Source of the DNA: [Pantoea] beijingensis
Lineage (GTDB): Bacteria > Pseudomonadota > Gammaproteobacteria > Enterobacterales > Enterobacteriaceae
DNA: 64,000 nt
Direction of reading: 5' to 3'
Assembly: GCF_022647505.1 (NCBI RefSeq)
Contig: NZ_CP071409.1
Span: 3,410,001 to 3,474,000 of the forward strand
Made by a program: the position numbers and the translations under genes. The notes below the pieces were generated by a model. That model did not search any database. It was not told the origin of the DNA and saw nothing but the letters and a program-made list of their open reading frames with translations. Below, piece after piece: positions 36,519 to 46,411 of this stretch (positions within the stretch are counted from its first letter, which is position 1; every line of letters starts with the position of its first letter).

Positions 36519-37628
36519 TTAGGCGTCCGGATGGTTTTTACCTTCTTCGATAAAATCCTCATCAATCTCATCGCTATTATCCTGATTATCACGACCGGAA
36601 AGCAGGTTCCAGCAGGCAATAAACAGGGCGGCAATAAGCGGGCCAATAACAAAACCATTTATCCCGTAAATTTCCATTCCACCCAAGGTGGTTATCAGAA
36701 TGAGATAATCCGGCATTTTGGTATCTTTTCCCACCAGCAGCGGACGAAGAATATTATCAACCAACCCGATAACAATAACAAAGAAGCCCACCAGGAACAG
36801 GCCTTTCCACAACATACCTGCACCGAAAAAATAGATGGCGGCAGGCACCCAGATAATCGCTGAACCAACGGCAGGGATGATGGATAAAAAAGCCATCAGT
36901 GCGCCCCATAATAGACTGCCGTCAATGCCCGTAAAGTAAAAAGCCAATCCACCAAGTGCACCCTGTACGATAGCCACCACGACGGTGCCTTTAACGGTCG
37001 CGCGGGCAACTGCGGCAAATTTAACGAACAGATGGTGCTTAACAAATTTCGATAGCGGTAGTGCCTCAAGCGTTAGATTCACCAAATAAGAACCATCTTT
37101 CAGCAGAAAGAACAGCAGATAAAGCATTACGCCGAAACCAACAACAAAGCTGAAGGTGCTTTTACCTATCATAAAGACGCTGCCGGCCAAATATTGCCCA
37201 CCTTTCAGCGCCACTTCGGATAATTTCTGCTGTATCTCCGTGGTGCTATCCAGATTGTGTTCGGCAAGAAAATGACGTGCCCATCCAGGCAGATGCTGCA
37301 TTATGTCGGCCAGAATGACGGGTAATTGCGTATCGTTGTTCTGCAGTTTGGTGTAAACGACGTTGAATTCAATCGCCAGCGAAGAGACGATAATTCCCAA
37401 AGGGGTAAAGACAATTAAACAGATGACGATAACGGTCAAAAATGAAGCCAGACCGTTTCTATCGCCCAGTGAATCTCTGAGTCGTGTTTTCATTGGATGG
37501 AAAATCACGGCCAGGATGGTAGCCCATAATACCGATGAGTAATAAGGCCCTAATACATCCAAAAACGCGATGCTAACAATGAAAAGGATCAGAATAAAAA
37601 ATCCTTTAGAAATGCCGTTAAACCTCAT
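36519..37628 (-). CDS. AI-2E family transporter (YdiK/PerM-type permease)
   Basis: A 369-residue membrane protein with about eight hydrophobic segments. It carries typical family stretches: AFLDVLGPYYSSVLWATILA at the N-terminus, PAVGSAIIWVPAAIYFFGAG, and the late conserved GLVDNILRPLLVGKDTKMPD with GLNGFVIGPLI-like GINGFVIGPLIAALFIA. The acidic C-terminus (NSDEIDEDFIEEGKNHPDA) is cytosolic. It stands alone. Family members export various small molecules or act as Na+/H+ antiporters, so the substrate is open. Confidence 0.9.
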   Translation of the reverse strand: MRFNGISKGFFILILFIVSIAFLDVLGPYYSSVLWATILAVIFHPMKTRLRDSLGDRNGLASFLTVIVICLIVFTPLGIIVSSLAIEFNVVYTKLQNNDTQLPVILADIMQHLPGWARHFLAEHNLDSTTEIQQKLSEVALKGGQYLAGSVFMIGKSTFSFVVGFGVMLYLLFFLLKDGSYLVNLTLEALPLSKFVKHHLFVKFAAVARATVKGTVVVAIVQGALGGLAFYFTGIDGSLLWGALMAFLSIIPAVGSAIIWVPAAIYFFGAGMLWKGLFLVGFFVIVIGLVDNILRPLLVGKDTKMPDYLILITTLGGMEIYGINGFVIGPLIAALFIACWNLLSGRDNQDNSDEIDEDFIEEGKNHPDA

Positions 37629-38085
37629 TTGAATCCCTCTGATTGTACTTTTGCCAGCGAATCATAGAACGTAACGGCGGTTTTGCAAGGTTGTCTAACG
37701 CCATAAATGCATGGCGTCAGAGAAAGGGCAACTAAATGCCTGCGAATCGCCCAGTTGTCCTCTTGCAACGGTAAGATTTCGGGCATCTCAATGCGGTTAA
37801 AGCAAGGCATGGAAGCGGTCCCACCTGAATCGATACGCCTGAGACCGCAGGGATAACAGGATCGGTTTTCAGGCTTTATAAATCATCCAGGACATCCTCA
37901 TGTATCCTTCCACGCTTTTTCTTTAGGCATCACGGCCTCGTCTGCAAGGTATGCAATATGGCCCTATTTTCATTTTTCTTATTTTATCGCTAAAAAATAT
38001 ATCATCGCGAAAAGTGTTACCCGTATCAAAATAATATTATCGCAAAAAAATTACACTAACCTGTTTTTTAAATGGGAGAGTAAAC

Positions 38086-38988
38086 ATGGAGTTAAAATAT
38101 ATAGTTGGAGCTGTATCCCTTGTTGTTATGTCTTCGGTTACTTTTGCAGCCGATCTTGTTGACACGCAATATACAAGCACACCCAATAAAATCTACAACG
38201 CTGGCGATAAATCTCCGCTGATAAAAATTGCGAATTATAATATCGCGGGCGGGTTGAGAAACCATAAAGTCGATTTAGACAAAGTGGCCGCTGCAATCAA
38301 AAAACTTGATCCTGATATCATTACGCTTGAAGAGGTTGATCAAAATACGCTCCGCAGCGATGGGTTGGATCAGGCAAAAGAGCTGGCCAATCGCACCGGT
38401 ATGCACTATGCCTATGGTAAAGCGACTGAATTAAAAGGTGGAAATTACGGCAATGCTATTTTGTCTAAATTTCCGATTGAAAAAACAGTGGTTTTCAAAC
38501 TCCCGTCCGGGAGTTATGAGCCGCGTGCATTAATGCTCAGTAAAATTAACGTTCCCGGATTTGATGCACCACTCTATGTTTACAACACACATTTTGACTG
38601 GCATGAGGAAGATGAAATCAGGATGAGTCAGGCACGATTTATCAATAGTATTGTGTTTGATGATTTAGATCTTGATAAAGAATTTCCGAATCTTGCCACT
38701 GGTATTACGATACTTATGGGAGATTTCAATTCAGTTAAGGAAGATCGCGTAATTAAGGAGATAAAAAAATACTGGAACATGGTTGAGGTTCCCGGAAAAG
38801 ATGTCAGAACATGGCCTGCGGGCAATCCGGGATTGGATCTTGATCATATCTTCACGGGCAAGGGGCAAAAATGGGCAATAGAAAAATTGACCATTCCCAA
38901 TGACGGCAAAGAAGAAATGGGCATTAAATGGCAGACAACCAGCGATCATATTCCTGTAATGGCAACACTGAAGCTTATTGAGCAGTAA
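38086..38988 (+). CDS. Secreted endonuclease/exonuclease/phosphatase-family protein
   Basis: A 300-residue exported metal-dependent phosphoesterase. The signal peptide is MELKYIVGAVSLVVMSSVTF with cleavage near AFA/AAD. EEP-fold motifs are in order: IANYNIAGGLRN, the metal-binding Glu in ITLEEVDQNT, YNTHFDWH, the Asp/Asn in LMGDFNSVKED, LDLDHIFTG, and the terminal TSDHIPVMA. The substrate may be nucleic acid, phospholipid head group or phosphoinositide; the sequence does not decide. Its codon use looks more AT-rich than its neighbours. It is a single gene with GGGAGAG upstream of ATG. Confidence 0.87.
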   Translation: MELKYIVGAVSLVVMSSVTFAADLVDTQYTSTPNKIYNAGDKSPLIKIANYNIAGGLRNHKVDLDKVAAAIKKLDPDIITLEEVDQNTLRSDGLDQAKELANRTGMHYAYGKATELKGGNYGNAILSKFPIEKTVVFKLPSGSYEPRALMLSKINVPGFDAPLYVYNTHFDWHEEDEIRMSQARFINSIVFDDLDLDKEFPNLATGITILMGDFNSVKEDRVIKEIKKYWNMVEVPGKDVRTWPAGNPGLDLDHIFTGKGQKWAIEKLTIPNDGKEEMGIKWQTTSDHIPVMATLKLIEQ

Positions 38989-39084
38989 TCTGCTTATTAC
39001 GTAGCTTATCGAGCCTCGGGATCTGAGTCATATCAGATCCCTGAATAACAGTTGCTGATATCGCCTCGCTTTTGCCCCAACCAC

Positions 39085-40254
39085 TTATATTCCCTGCTCG
39101 CTCTCTACATACAGATAACCAATACCCAAAATCTGGCTGGCGCGATCCAACTGGCCAAACTGGATATTTGTTGCTTTGCTTTTCGGGCTGTCGTTCTGGT
39201 CAAAGGGATTAAATGCGATCTGATGTACCAGCGTTTCACGCCAGCTCTCTCCAAACGCACAGCTGCGACCATAGAGCCATATTTGATTAATGTTCAAAAT
39301 ATTGAGGAAGTTATATAAACTCATACCAATAGCTTTTGCGGCCCGATCGACCCATTCCAGAACCCACGGCTCACCAGCTTGCCAGTGCCGTAATAGCTGA
39401 GCCGTGCTCAGCGAATGCTCACTCTGTTCATGTAACCGTGACTGTCTTTTCAGCGCAGAAAGCGAGGCTACGGTTTCCAGACATCCCTGACGCCCACAGC
39501 TACAATGCGCGCCGTTGGGATCAATAATTGTATGGCCAATCTGGCCGCTACCATTGAGACTGCCCCGATAAATCAGCCCGTTAATGACAAAGGACGAACC
39601 AATACCATAGTCTACATTAATCACACAGAAATCGGCCTGATGACTGCTATTCAGCCACTTCTCCGCCAGTGCTAACATCACGCAATCATTATCTACCCGA
39701 ACCTGAATCCCCAATTTCTCTTCCAGCAGGTATTTTAATTCAATCGGCTTCTTCCATGCCGCTTGCGGCATGTGCTGCGAGACACCGGTCACCGGATCCA
39801 CCTGCCCATGTATCGCCAGTGCAAGGTTGATGGTGCGTTCCGGCCAACGTTTTCGCTGCTGCTGCCAAATCTTTTCAATTTCGTTCAGCAGCGCTTCAGG
39901 TTCAGCAACCTCAATGGCAAAATGCTGGTACGCGCCCTGCGCCACCAGCCTCGCATCTGCAATCACGCTCTCAATCCGGGTCGGTGTAATGTTCATACAT
40001 AGCGTCCAGTCCCCGACGTCAGGCAACTGGAAGCTCCCGCTATTCTGCCCGCGATTACTGAGTTTGATACATGAGTGCCATACCCGCCCTTCATCCACCA
40101 GTTCCTGCAGGATTTTACTGGCGGCAGGAATCGATAATCCTGTAAGTTGCGAAAGCCGGGATTTGCTCAGCCGTTTATGCCGCCACATTAAACGCATAAA
40201 TAGCTGTTTATTACGCTGGCGTACCTGCTGATTATTAAGTCCGGTGTTAAGCAT
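39085..40254 (-). CDS. ROK-family transcriptional regulator (NagC/Mlc-like)
   Basis: A 389-residue repressor. It has an N-terminal winged helix (LSKSRLSQLTGLSIPAASKILQ) and a sugar-kinase-like ROK domain with the zinc motif CSCGRQGCLE and VDYGIGSSFVINGLI. AGGAG lies ten bases before ATG 40254; an upstream start at 40311 is less likely. It is divergent from the five-gene catabolic operon starting at 40434 and probably represses it, with the operon substrate or a derived sugar as inducer. The regulatory link is inferred from position. Confidence 0.88.
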   Translation of the reverse strand: MLNTGLNNQQVRQRNKQLFMRLMWRHKRLSKSRLSQLTGLSIPAASKILQELVDEGRVWHSCIKLSNRGQNSGSFQLPDVGDWTLCMNITPTRIESVIADARLVAQGAYQHFAIEVAEPEALLNEIEKIWQQQRKRWPERTINLALAIHGQVDPVTGVSQHMPQAAWKKPIELKYLLEEKLGIQVRVDNDCVMLALAEKWLNSSHQADFCVINVDYGIGSSFVINGLIYRGSLNGSGQIGHTIIDPNGAHCSCGRQGCLETVASLSALKRQSRLHEQSEHSLSTAQLLRHWQAGEPWVLEWVDRAAKAIGMSLYNFLNILNINQIWLYGRSCAFGESWRETLVHQIAFNPFDQNDSPKSKATNIQFGQLDRASQILGIGYLYVESEQGI

Positions 40255-40433
40255 AAATCGATTTCTCCTGAGACCTCCGGGCAGAATGAACACGTCCGCC
40301 CTCCCCTGCAAGTGATGGCTACAGCTTACTAAACATTGTTAACTATGTTCTGTGACCCGCGCGCCACCCCGGCCAATAGGTTTCCTCTAAAGTTCAGCCT
40401 GCCGAGAAAAAACAGCAACGAGGTATCCGACTG

Positions 40434-41312
40434 ATGCATTTCTTCCTCCGCTCCCCGCTGCAGTTAGCTGACGAACTGTCCACCACCCGCGTCCCCGAGG
40501 ATTCACTGGCAATTTGGAGTCTCGGACAGGCGGGTGCGATCGTGAAAAATGAAGCGGGCAATCTGCTGGCGATCGATCCCTACTTAAGCGATGCCATTGA
40601 GAAAAATCATCCGGATACTGAATTCGTTCGCCGCTTTCCTCCGGTGTTATCGCCGGCAGCGTTGAAAGTCTGTGATGCCGTGCTGATCAGTCACTTTCAT
40701 GATGACCATATGGATATGGGAACGCTGGAACCTCTGGCCGCGCAGGCACCTCACCTGCCGTTCTGGATCCCATCACAGGACGCAACGACACTACAGCGTG
40801 ATAATCCGCACCTGCGTCAAAATATAAGGCCAGCTATCACCGGCAATGTATTTCGGGTGGGTGAATTCCAGGTTCAGCCTATTGCAGCAGCGCACAGCGA
40901 GTATGAGAAAAATGCCGCCGGGCACGATCGCTACCTCGGCTATTTCATTACCAGTGGCAACATCAGCTTTTGGCACAGTGGCGATACGCTGGTCACACCG
41001 GAATTAATGGCTGAAATGCAATTACTGGCACCGGATATCGCCATGCTTCCTATTAACGGCGGTGATTACGCGCGCGGCATACGCGGCATTTTACCTAATA
41101 TGAATTTCCGCGATGCTGCCGATCTAAATCACGCCATTGGCTGCGATCTCTTACTCCCCTGCCATTACGACATGTTCAGTTGTAATAGCGACAACCCAAG
41201 CTATTTCGTGGATTACATCATGGCCCATTATCCCGGCGATAAATTCCACATGCTGATGCCAGGCGAACGTTTGCTTTATATGAAATCAATATCGCACCAC
41301 CCCACGCGCTAA
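40434..41312 (+). CDS. Metallo-beta-lactamase-fold hydrolase (UlaG-like)
   Basis: A 292-residue cytosolic hydrolase. The metal-binding motif is SHFHDDHMDMG near residue 86. A further His is in WHSGDTLVTPE, and the C-terminal HYDMF adds another. This is the UlaG (L-ascorbate-6-phosphate lactonase) branch in length and pattern. It is first in the operon opposite the ROK regulator, followed by a permease and two oxidoreductases. A lactone or cyclic ester formed by the oxidoreductases would be a sensible substrate, but this is inference. Confidence 0.85.
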   Translation: MHFFLRSPLQLADELSTTRVPEDSLAIWSLGQAGAIVKNEAGNLLAIDPYLSDAIEKNHPDTEFVRRFPPVLSPAALKVCDAVLISHFHDDHMDMGTLEPLAAQAPHLPFWIPSQDATTLQRDNPHLRQNIRPAITGNVFRVGEFQVQPIAAAHSEYEKNAAGHDRYLGYFITSGNISFWHSGDTLVTPELMAEMQLLAPDIAMLPINGGDYARGIRGILPNMNFRDAADLNHAIGCDLLLPCHYDMFSCNSDNPSYFVDYIMAHYPGDKFHMLMPGERLLYMKSISHHPTR

Positions 41313-41417
41313 CCAGGGCGCTGATATGGGGAAGTGCATTGCCTGCCCATGGCAAAGCGCAGTGGCTGAACGCATCGAGGCCACGCGGATGTCTTGCCGT
41401 ATAACCATAATGACATA

Positions 41418-42746
41418 ATGGAAACACCTGCGATGACAACGGCTTCTCACCATCCACTGCTAAGTAAACTCGGCATCCCACCAAGCCTTGCATGGGGCTA
41501 TATTGCGGTTCTGATTTTTATGGTTGGCGACGGCGTCGAATCCAACTACCTGGCTCCTTATCTGAGCCAAAATGGCTTCACGCTGGATATCGCCGCAACG
41601 GTTATCGCTTTCTATGGGATTACCGTCACCATCGGTTCCTGGCTGGCGGGTTCGCTCTCAACCTTAATCGGTCCACGCCGCGTTATGATACTGGGTGCCG
41701 CTATCTGGATTGTGTTTGAAATTCTGTTTCTGAGTTTCGCGTTACCCGGTAAAAGCGTCCTGCTCACCGCATTGACCTACGGTCTGCGCGGTGTTGCTTA
41801 CCCGATGTTTGCTTATGCGTTTCTGGTCTGGATTCAGGCAGCCGCTCCCGCGGATATGCGCGGTTCAGCAACCGGCTGGTTCTGGCTGGCTTTTACTGGC
41901 GGGCTACCGACACTCGGTTCCCTTGTCGCGATTTTCTCCATCAAACTGATTGGTGAATATGCGACTTTCTGGCTGTCACTAGGCCTGGTTGCATTGGGTG
42001 CAATCATTATGCTGGTTGCCGTCAAAGAGCGAACCGGTTGCAAGCCACTGCTCGATCCCTCTATGCAAGATCAAAGTACGCTACGTACTTTGATGGGCGG
42101 TATCGACATTCTCTGGCGGCGTCCTCGTATCGCGGCGGCGGCGGTAGTACGCATTATCAATACCACACCTTATTTTGGCTTCTTTATTTTCCTGCCGGGT
42201 TTCTTTACCTCTATCGGCTTCTCCCAAACCGAATATTTAACGCTGATCACCATCATGGGACTGGTCGGCATGAGCTTTAATCCGGTTATCGGCAAACTGA
42301 GCGATAAAATTGGCTGGCGGCGTGTACTCACTTTTATCGGCGGTATCGGTTCAGCCCTCTCCATGCTGCTGATGTATTTTGTTCCACAATGGAGCCACGG
42401 CAATTTTATTCTCAGTGTGATCTTCGCCTGCCTGTACGGTATTACGCTCTGCGGTTATGTTCCCGCAGCCGCACTGTTCTCCTCGTTATGCGATAAAAAA
42501 GACAAGGGTAACTCAATGGCGATTTACTGTTTTGCCGCAGGGCTTTCGACCTTTTTTGGTCCGGCGTTGTACGGCATTCTCAATGCACTGTTGGGTACTG
42601 AAGGGGTCATCTGGGTCTACGCCTCACTGTATATCGTCAGCGCGCTGCTCTCCTGGTTTTTCCTGCTCAGTCCGCTGGATCCTGGCGAACAAAATAACCC
42701 GGCAGCCGCGCGTCTGCGCATACTGGACTCAGTGGTATCCGAATAA
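41418..42746 (+). CDS. MFS permease, CsbX/RbtT/DalT family
   Basis: About 442 residues with 12 hydrophobic segments. The opening LGIPPSLAWGYIAVLIFMVG, followed by DGVESNYLAPYLSQNGF, is characteristic of the CsbX/RbtT/DalT polyol permease branch. The MFS loop GKLSDKIGWRRVLTFIGG is present. Start choices are ATG 41418 or ATG 41433; the second has GGA upstream. It is second in the operon and likely brings in the substrate for the enzymes that follow. It probably carries a polyol or related compound. Confidence 0.86.
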   Translation: METPAMTTASHHPLLSKLGIPPSLAWGYIAVLIFMVGDGVESNYLAPYLSQNGFTLDIAATVIAFYGITVTIGSWLAGSLSTLIGPRRVMILGAAIWIVFEILFLSFALPGKSVLLTALTYGLRGVAYPMFAYAFLVWIQAAAPADMRGSATGWFWLAFTGGLPTLGSLVAIFSIKLIGEYATFWLSLGLVALGAIIMLVAVKERTGCKPLLDPSMQDQSTLRTLMGGIDILWRRPRIAAAAVVRIINTTPYFGFFIFLPGFFTSIGFSQTEYLTLITIMGLVGMSFNPVIGKLSDKIGWRRVLTFIGGIGSALSMLLMYFVPQWSHGNFILSVIFACLYGITLCGYVPAAALFSSLCDKKDKGNSMAIYCFAAGLSTFFGPALYGILNALLGTEGVIWVYASLYIVSALLSWFFLLSPLDPGEQNNPAAARLRILDSVVSE

Positions 42747-42755
42747 AGGAGTACG

Positions 42756-44408
42756 ATGAAAAACTACGATTACATCATTGTCGGTGGTGGCAGTTCCGGC
42801 TGTATTGTCGCCTCAAGGCTGGTACGAGAGCAGAATGCGCGCGTGTTACTGCTGGAAGCAGGCAGCGGACATTATAATCCGGTACTTAAAATGCCGGCAG
42901 GTTACATGAAATACCTTGCCAGCGATGCTTATCTGACTATGCATCAGACCGAACCTCAGCCACAGTTGAACGGACGCGGCGTGATTGTGCCGCAGGCGAA
43001 AGTTTTGGGCGGCGGTTCAACGGTAAATGCAATGGTTTACATGCGCGGCCATGAACAAGACTACGCAGACTGGAACCGAGCCATCAGCGGTAGCAATATT
43101 GACTGGTCCTGGTCGGCGCTGCTCCCCCATTTTATGGCGATCGAAGACAATGATCATCTCGGCACCCCTTTCCACGGCGTCGACGGTCCGATGAAGGTTT
43201 CACACCTGGGGCATTTCAGCCCACTGAGCCGGGCTTATGTCAAAACCATGCAGGCACTTGGCATTCCCTACACACCCGATTTTAATAGGGGTAATCCCTA
43301 CGGTGTTGGTTTTATGCAGCACACTATCGACGGGCAAACGCGTAAGCGCTGTAGCGTAGTCGATGCTTTTATCACGCCCCTGCGCGACGACCCTAATCTC
43401 ACTATCGAAACAGAGGCCAGCGTCACTGAGCTACTGTTTGAAGACAATCGCGCGGTGGGTGTCGCCTGGCAGCATAAAGGTCAAGTGAAGCAGGCCCGTG
43501 CCGACCGCGAAATTATCCTGGCCGCAGGCGCTTACCAAACACCAAAAATACTGATGCTTTCGGGGATTGGCCCGGAAGATGAGCTTGCCGCTCACGGTAT
43601 TCCGCGGCGGCATGTGCTGCCGGGTGTGGGCAAAAACCTCCAGGATCATTACGAAGTCCCTGTCGTTGCCAGCACCAATGGTGCATTCGGCTATTACGGC
43701 CAGGATAAAGGCTGGCCAATGGTAAAAGCCGGTTTGCAGTATCTGCTGTTCAAAAGCGGGCCGGTCACCACGACAGGCGTGGAAACCTGTGCTTTCTTTA
43801 ACCCGCTTGATTTTAACGCCACGCCAACTATTCAAATGTTTTGTGTACCTACCGTCTATCTGGATCGCGATGTGATGGGCGCCGATCCGGGCCATGGCGT
43901 AACGATTAATTCACTGCTGCTACGTCCTAAGGCGACCGGTTACGTAACGTTACGTAATACCGATCCCACCGCGTTACCACGCATTGATACGCAAATTTTC
44001 GGTCACCCGGACGATCTGGCAACCACCATGGCCGGATTACAATTTGCACGTAAAGTGATCGCCACGATGCCTATTCAGAACATGGTTGAAGGAGAGATCT
44101 TCCCGGGCTCAGCGATCGCTTCTGATGAGGAGATCGCCGCACACTGCAAGCGTATGGTTAAAACCGGCTACCATCCGGTGGGCACTTGCCGCATGGGAAA
44201 TGATGACGATCCAATGGCCGTCTTGCATGCCGATCTGCGGGTACGCGGCGTGCAAAATCTGCGTGTGGTTGATGCGTCCATGATGCCTAATATCATCAGC
44301 GGTAATACTAACGCCACCGTCATGGCCGTTGCGCACCGGGCTGCCGATTTGATTATGGGTAATGCCCCTTCATTACATCAGACACAACCACAGGAAGGGC
44401 TGGCATGA
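42756..44408 (+). CDS. GMC-family FAD oxidoreductase (choline dehydrogenase-like)
   Basis: A 550-residue flavoenzyme. It has the FAD dinucleotide fold YDYIIVGGGSSGCIVASRLV near the N-terminus, GMC signature 1 (LGGGSTVNAMVYMRG), signature 2 (GAYQTPKILMLSGIGPEDEL), the catalytic His region YHPVGTCRMG, and the final INATV-type NTNATVMAVAHRAADLI. It is complete and of family length. It lies third in the operon and overlaps the next gene by 4 bases. It oxidises an alcohol, possibly the imported polyol or an amino-alcohol; the substrate is unknown. Confidence 0.92.
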   Translation: MKNYDYIIVGGGSSGCIVASRLVREQNARVLLLEAGSGHYNPVLKMPAGYMKYLASDAYLTMHQTEPQPQLNGRGVIVPQAKVLGGGSTVNAMVYMRGHEQDYADWNRAISGSNIDWSWSALLPHFMAIEDNDHLGTPFHGVDGPMKVSHLGHFSPLSRAYVKTMQALGIPYTPDFNRGNPYGVGFMQHTIDGQTRKRCSVVDAFITPLRDDPNLTIETEASVTELLFEDNRAVGVAWQHKGQVKQARADREIILAAGAYQTPKILMLSGIGPEDELAAHGIPRRHVLPGVGKNLQDHYEVPVVASTNGAFGYYGQDKGWPMVKAGLQYLLFKSGPVTTTGVETCAFFNPLDFNATPTIQMFCVPTVYLDRDVMGADPGHGVTINSLLLRPKATGYVTLRNTDPTALPRIDTQIFGHPDDLATTMAGLQFARKVIATMPIQNMVEGEIFPGSAIASDEEIAAHCKRMVKTGYHPVGTCRMGNDDDPMAVLHADLRVRGVQNLRVVDASMMPNIISGNTNATVMAVAHRAADLIMGNAPSLHQTQPQEGLA

Positions 44409-45487
44409 CGGAAAAATTGCAGCGGGTTCGGCAGCTATTACGCGAGCAACAGCTTGACGCGGTATTGATTACCCGCCGGGATAATATAGCGTGGCTAACC
44501 GAGGGTAAGACCTTTTATGTGGTAGATCGCGCAGAAGCTGGGGTCGCGAGTTTATTGGTCAGTACACATGACGTCCTGCTTATCGCTCCCGATAATGAGA
44601 TGCCGCGCATTCTGGCGGAAGAACCGCTGCCGTTCGCCATCACACCACGGAGCTATCCCTGGTATCAATCACTGGACAACGTACTGCCAACGCTTGCGCT
44701 ATCGCGTATTGGTAGCGATATTTGCAGGGCAAATAGCCAGGATGTACAAACTGATTTCGTTCACTTGCGTACCCGCATGACGCCAGCGGAATGCGATCGT
44801 TTCCTGCAGCTTGGCAGACAGACGGCAGCCGTTATCGAAAAGGTCGCACGTAGCGTACGTCCAGGTCTCACCGAGCGTGAGGTGGAAGCAAGAATTTATG
44901 CCGCCTGTCTGCCGCTTGGAATACGTCCCGTCTGCACACTGATTGCCGTCGATACGCGGATCAGCGCGTTCAAACACCCCATCCCCGGAACGACGCAAAT
45001 GCGCAAAAAAATGTTACTTACGCTGGGCGCAGAACGTGAGGGGCTGAACGTCAGCATGACCCGTATGGTCCACGCGGGTCCGCCTTCAGATGCCAGCCGC
45101 CAGTTGCTCCGCTCGGTGGCTGAAATCCACGCAGATATATTGATGGCATCGCGTCCCGCTCGTCCATGGCAGGACATTTTCAGCGATATACAGGCAAGTT
45201 ATGCGCGGCATGGTTTCCCCGAGGGCTGGAAAGCACACCATCAGGGGGGGCCTGCGGGTTATGGCTGTCGCGATTTTATTGTCACGCCCGAAACGCCCGG
45301 TGTGCTGGCGCTAAATCAGGCAATGGCGTGGAACCCCACCTTGTCCGGAGTCAAAAGTGAAGATACGTCATTGCTGACGGAAGATGGCCCGCAATGGCTG
45401 ACACGCACCGGCGACTGGCCGATGATGAACATCCATAGAGGCGATAAAACATGGCAGTTTGCTGACTGGCTAATGATTGAGCCGTAA
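44405..45487 (+). CDS. M24/creatinase-fold protein lacking most metal ligands
   Basis: A 360-residue pita-bread-fold protein. It has an N-terminal creatinase domain (VRQLLREQQLDAVLITRRDN and IAWLTEGKTFYVVDRAEAG) and a C-terminal M24 domain. The metal Asp pair expected in a D.G...GY.SD.TR pattern reads TLGAEREGLNVSMTRM, so both Asp are lost. The first Glu position reads AMAWNPTLSG. The His in KAHHQGGPAGY and the last Glu in VKSEDTSLLTEDG remain. That is like creatinases, which work without metal, rather than Xaa-Pro peptidases. It overlaps the GMC gene by 4 bases. It may hydrolyse a C-N bond in the pathway. Confidence 0.8.
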   Translation: MTEKLQRVRQLLREQQLDAVLITRRDNIAWLTEGKTFYVVDRAEAGVASLLVSTHDVLLIAPDNEMPRILAEEPLPFAITPRSYPWYQSLDNVLPTLALSRIGSDICRANSQDVQTDFVHLRTRMTPAECDRFLQLGRQTAAVIEKVARSVRPGLTEREVEARIYAACLPLGIRPVCTLIAVDTRISAFKHPIPGTTQMRKKMLLTLGAEREGLNVSMTRMVHAGPPSDASRQLLRSVAEIHADILMASRPARPWQDIFSDIQASYARHGFPEGWKAHHQGGPAGYGCRDFIVTPETPGVLALNQAMAWNPTLSGVKSEDTSLLTEDGPQWLTRTGDWPMMNIHRGDKTWQFADWLMIEP

Positions 45488-45504
45488 AAAAACAGGAAAA
45501 AAGT

Positions 45505-46284
45505 ATGTCACAACGACTGGAAGGAAAAACGGCGATCGTGACCGGCGCAGCCAGCGGTATTGGCAGCGCGATTGCGGAACTGTTTGCACAGCAAGGCGCA
45601 AAACTGGCGCTGCTGGATCTCAATGCAGAGGCGTGTGAGACATTAGCCTCTCGGCTGGCGCGCGAAACCGGCCTACCCTGCCTGCCATTACAGGCTGATG
45701 TTACCGACAGTACGCAGATGAATAACTGTGTCGCTCAGATTGAAGCGCAGTTAGGCATCCCTGATATTCTGATCAATTGCGCGGGCATTAATGTGTTTCG
45801 CGATCCGCTCACCATGAGTGATACAGACTGGCAACGCTGCCTGGCGGTGAACTTACAGGGGCCGCTTAACGGCATTCGCGCGGTATTACCCGGCATGCTG
45901 AAACGGCAGTACGGTAACATCGTGAATATCGCATCGGTGCATGGGCATAAAATTATTCCAGGTACATTCCCTTATCCCGTTGCAAAGCATGGCCTTATTG
46001 GACTGACCCGTTCGCTAGGCGTTGAGTATGCCAGCCAGGGAATACGCATGAATAGTGTTTCACCGGGACTGATTATGACACCGTCAGCAGAGGCCTGGCT
46101 TGCCAGTTGCCCCGATCCCGCACGGGAACGCCAGCGCCAGCAGGATCTTTTACCCTGTAAGCGGATCGGAGAGCCGCAAGAAGTGGCCTATACAGCGCTG
46201 TTCCTGGCCACCGACGAAGCTCGCTTTATTAACGCGGCCGATATCATTATGGATGGAGGGCGCAGCCAACTGTATCACGACTAA
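45505..46284 (+). CDS. SDR-family oxidoreductase
   Basis: A 259-residue NAD(P)-dependent dehydrogenase of the classical SDR type. It has TGAASGIGSAIAEL for cofactor binding, NCAGINVF, the catalytic Ser in NIASVHGHK, and YPVAK. It ends with AADIIMDGG. It is the last gene of the ROK-flanked operon, 17 bases after the M24-fold gene. It probably performs a second oxidation or an epimerising redox step on the same substrate. It is not the idnO copy at 54373. Confidence 0.9.
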   Translation: MSQRLEGKTAIVTGAASGIGSAIAELFAQQGAKLALLDLNAEACETLASRLARETGLPCLPLQADVTDSTQMNNCVAQIEAQLGIPDILINCAGINVFRDPLTMSDTDWQRCLAVNLQGPLNGIRAVLPGMLKRQYGNIVNIASVHGHKIIPGTFPYPVAKHGLIGLTRSLGVEYASQGIRMNSVSPGLIMTPSAEAWLASCPDPARERQRQQDLLPCKRIGEPQEVAYTALFLATDEARFINAADIIMDGGRSQLYHD

Positions 46285-46411
46285 ATAGCGGCTCCCCCGC
46301 GTTTAGGTGGAGCCATACAGCACGCAGATATCGGCTGCCCCGCTTCCGGTTCCCGATTCGTGCATCCCTGCACTTGATATCCGGCATATTCGTATGGCGC
46401 AGCCTACCTGA

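Noticed and set aside
37625..37810. A 61-codon minus-strand frame upstream of the AI-2E-family gene
   Set aside because: No family features and no clear ribosome binding site. More likely the leader of the permease gene.
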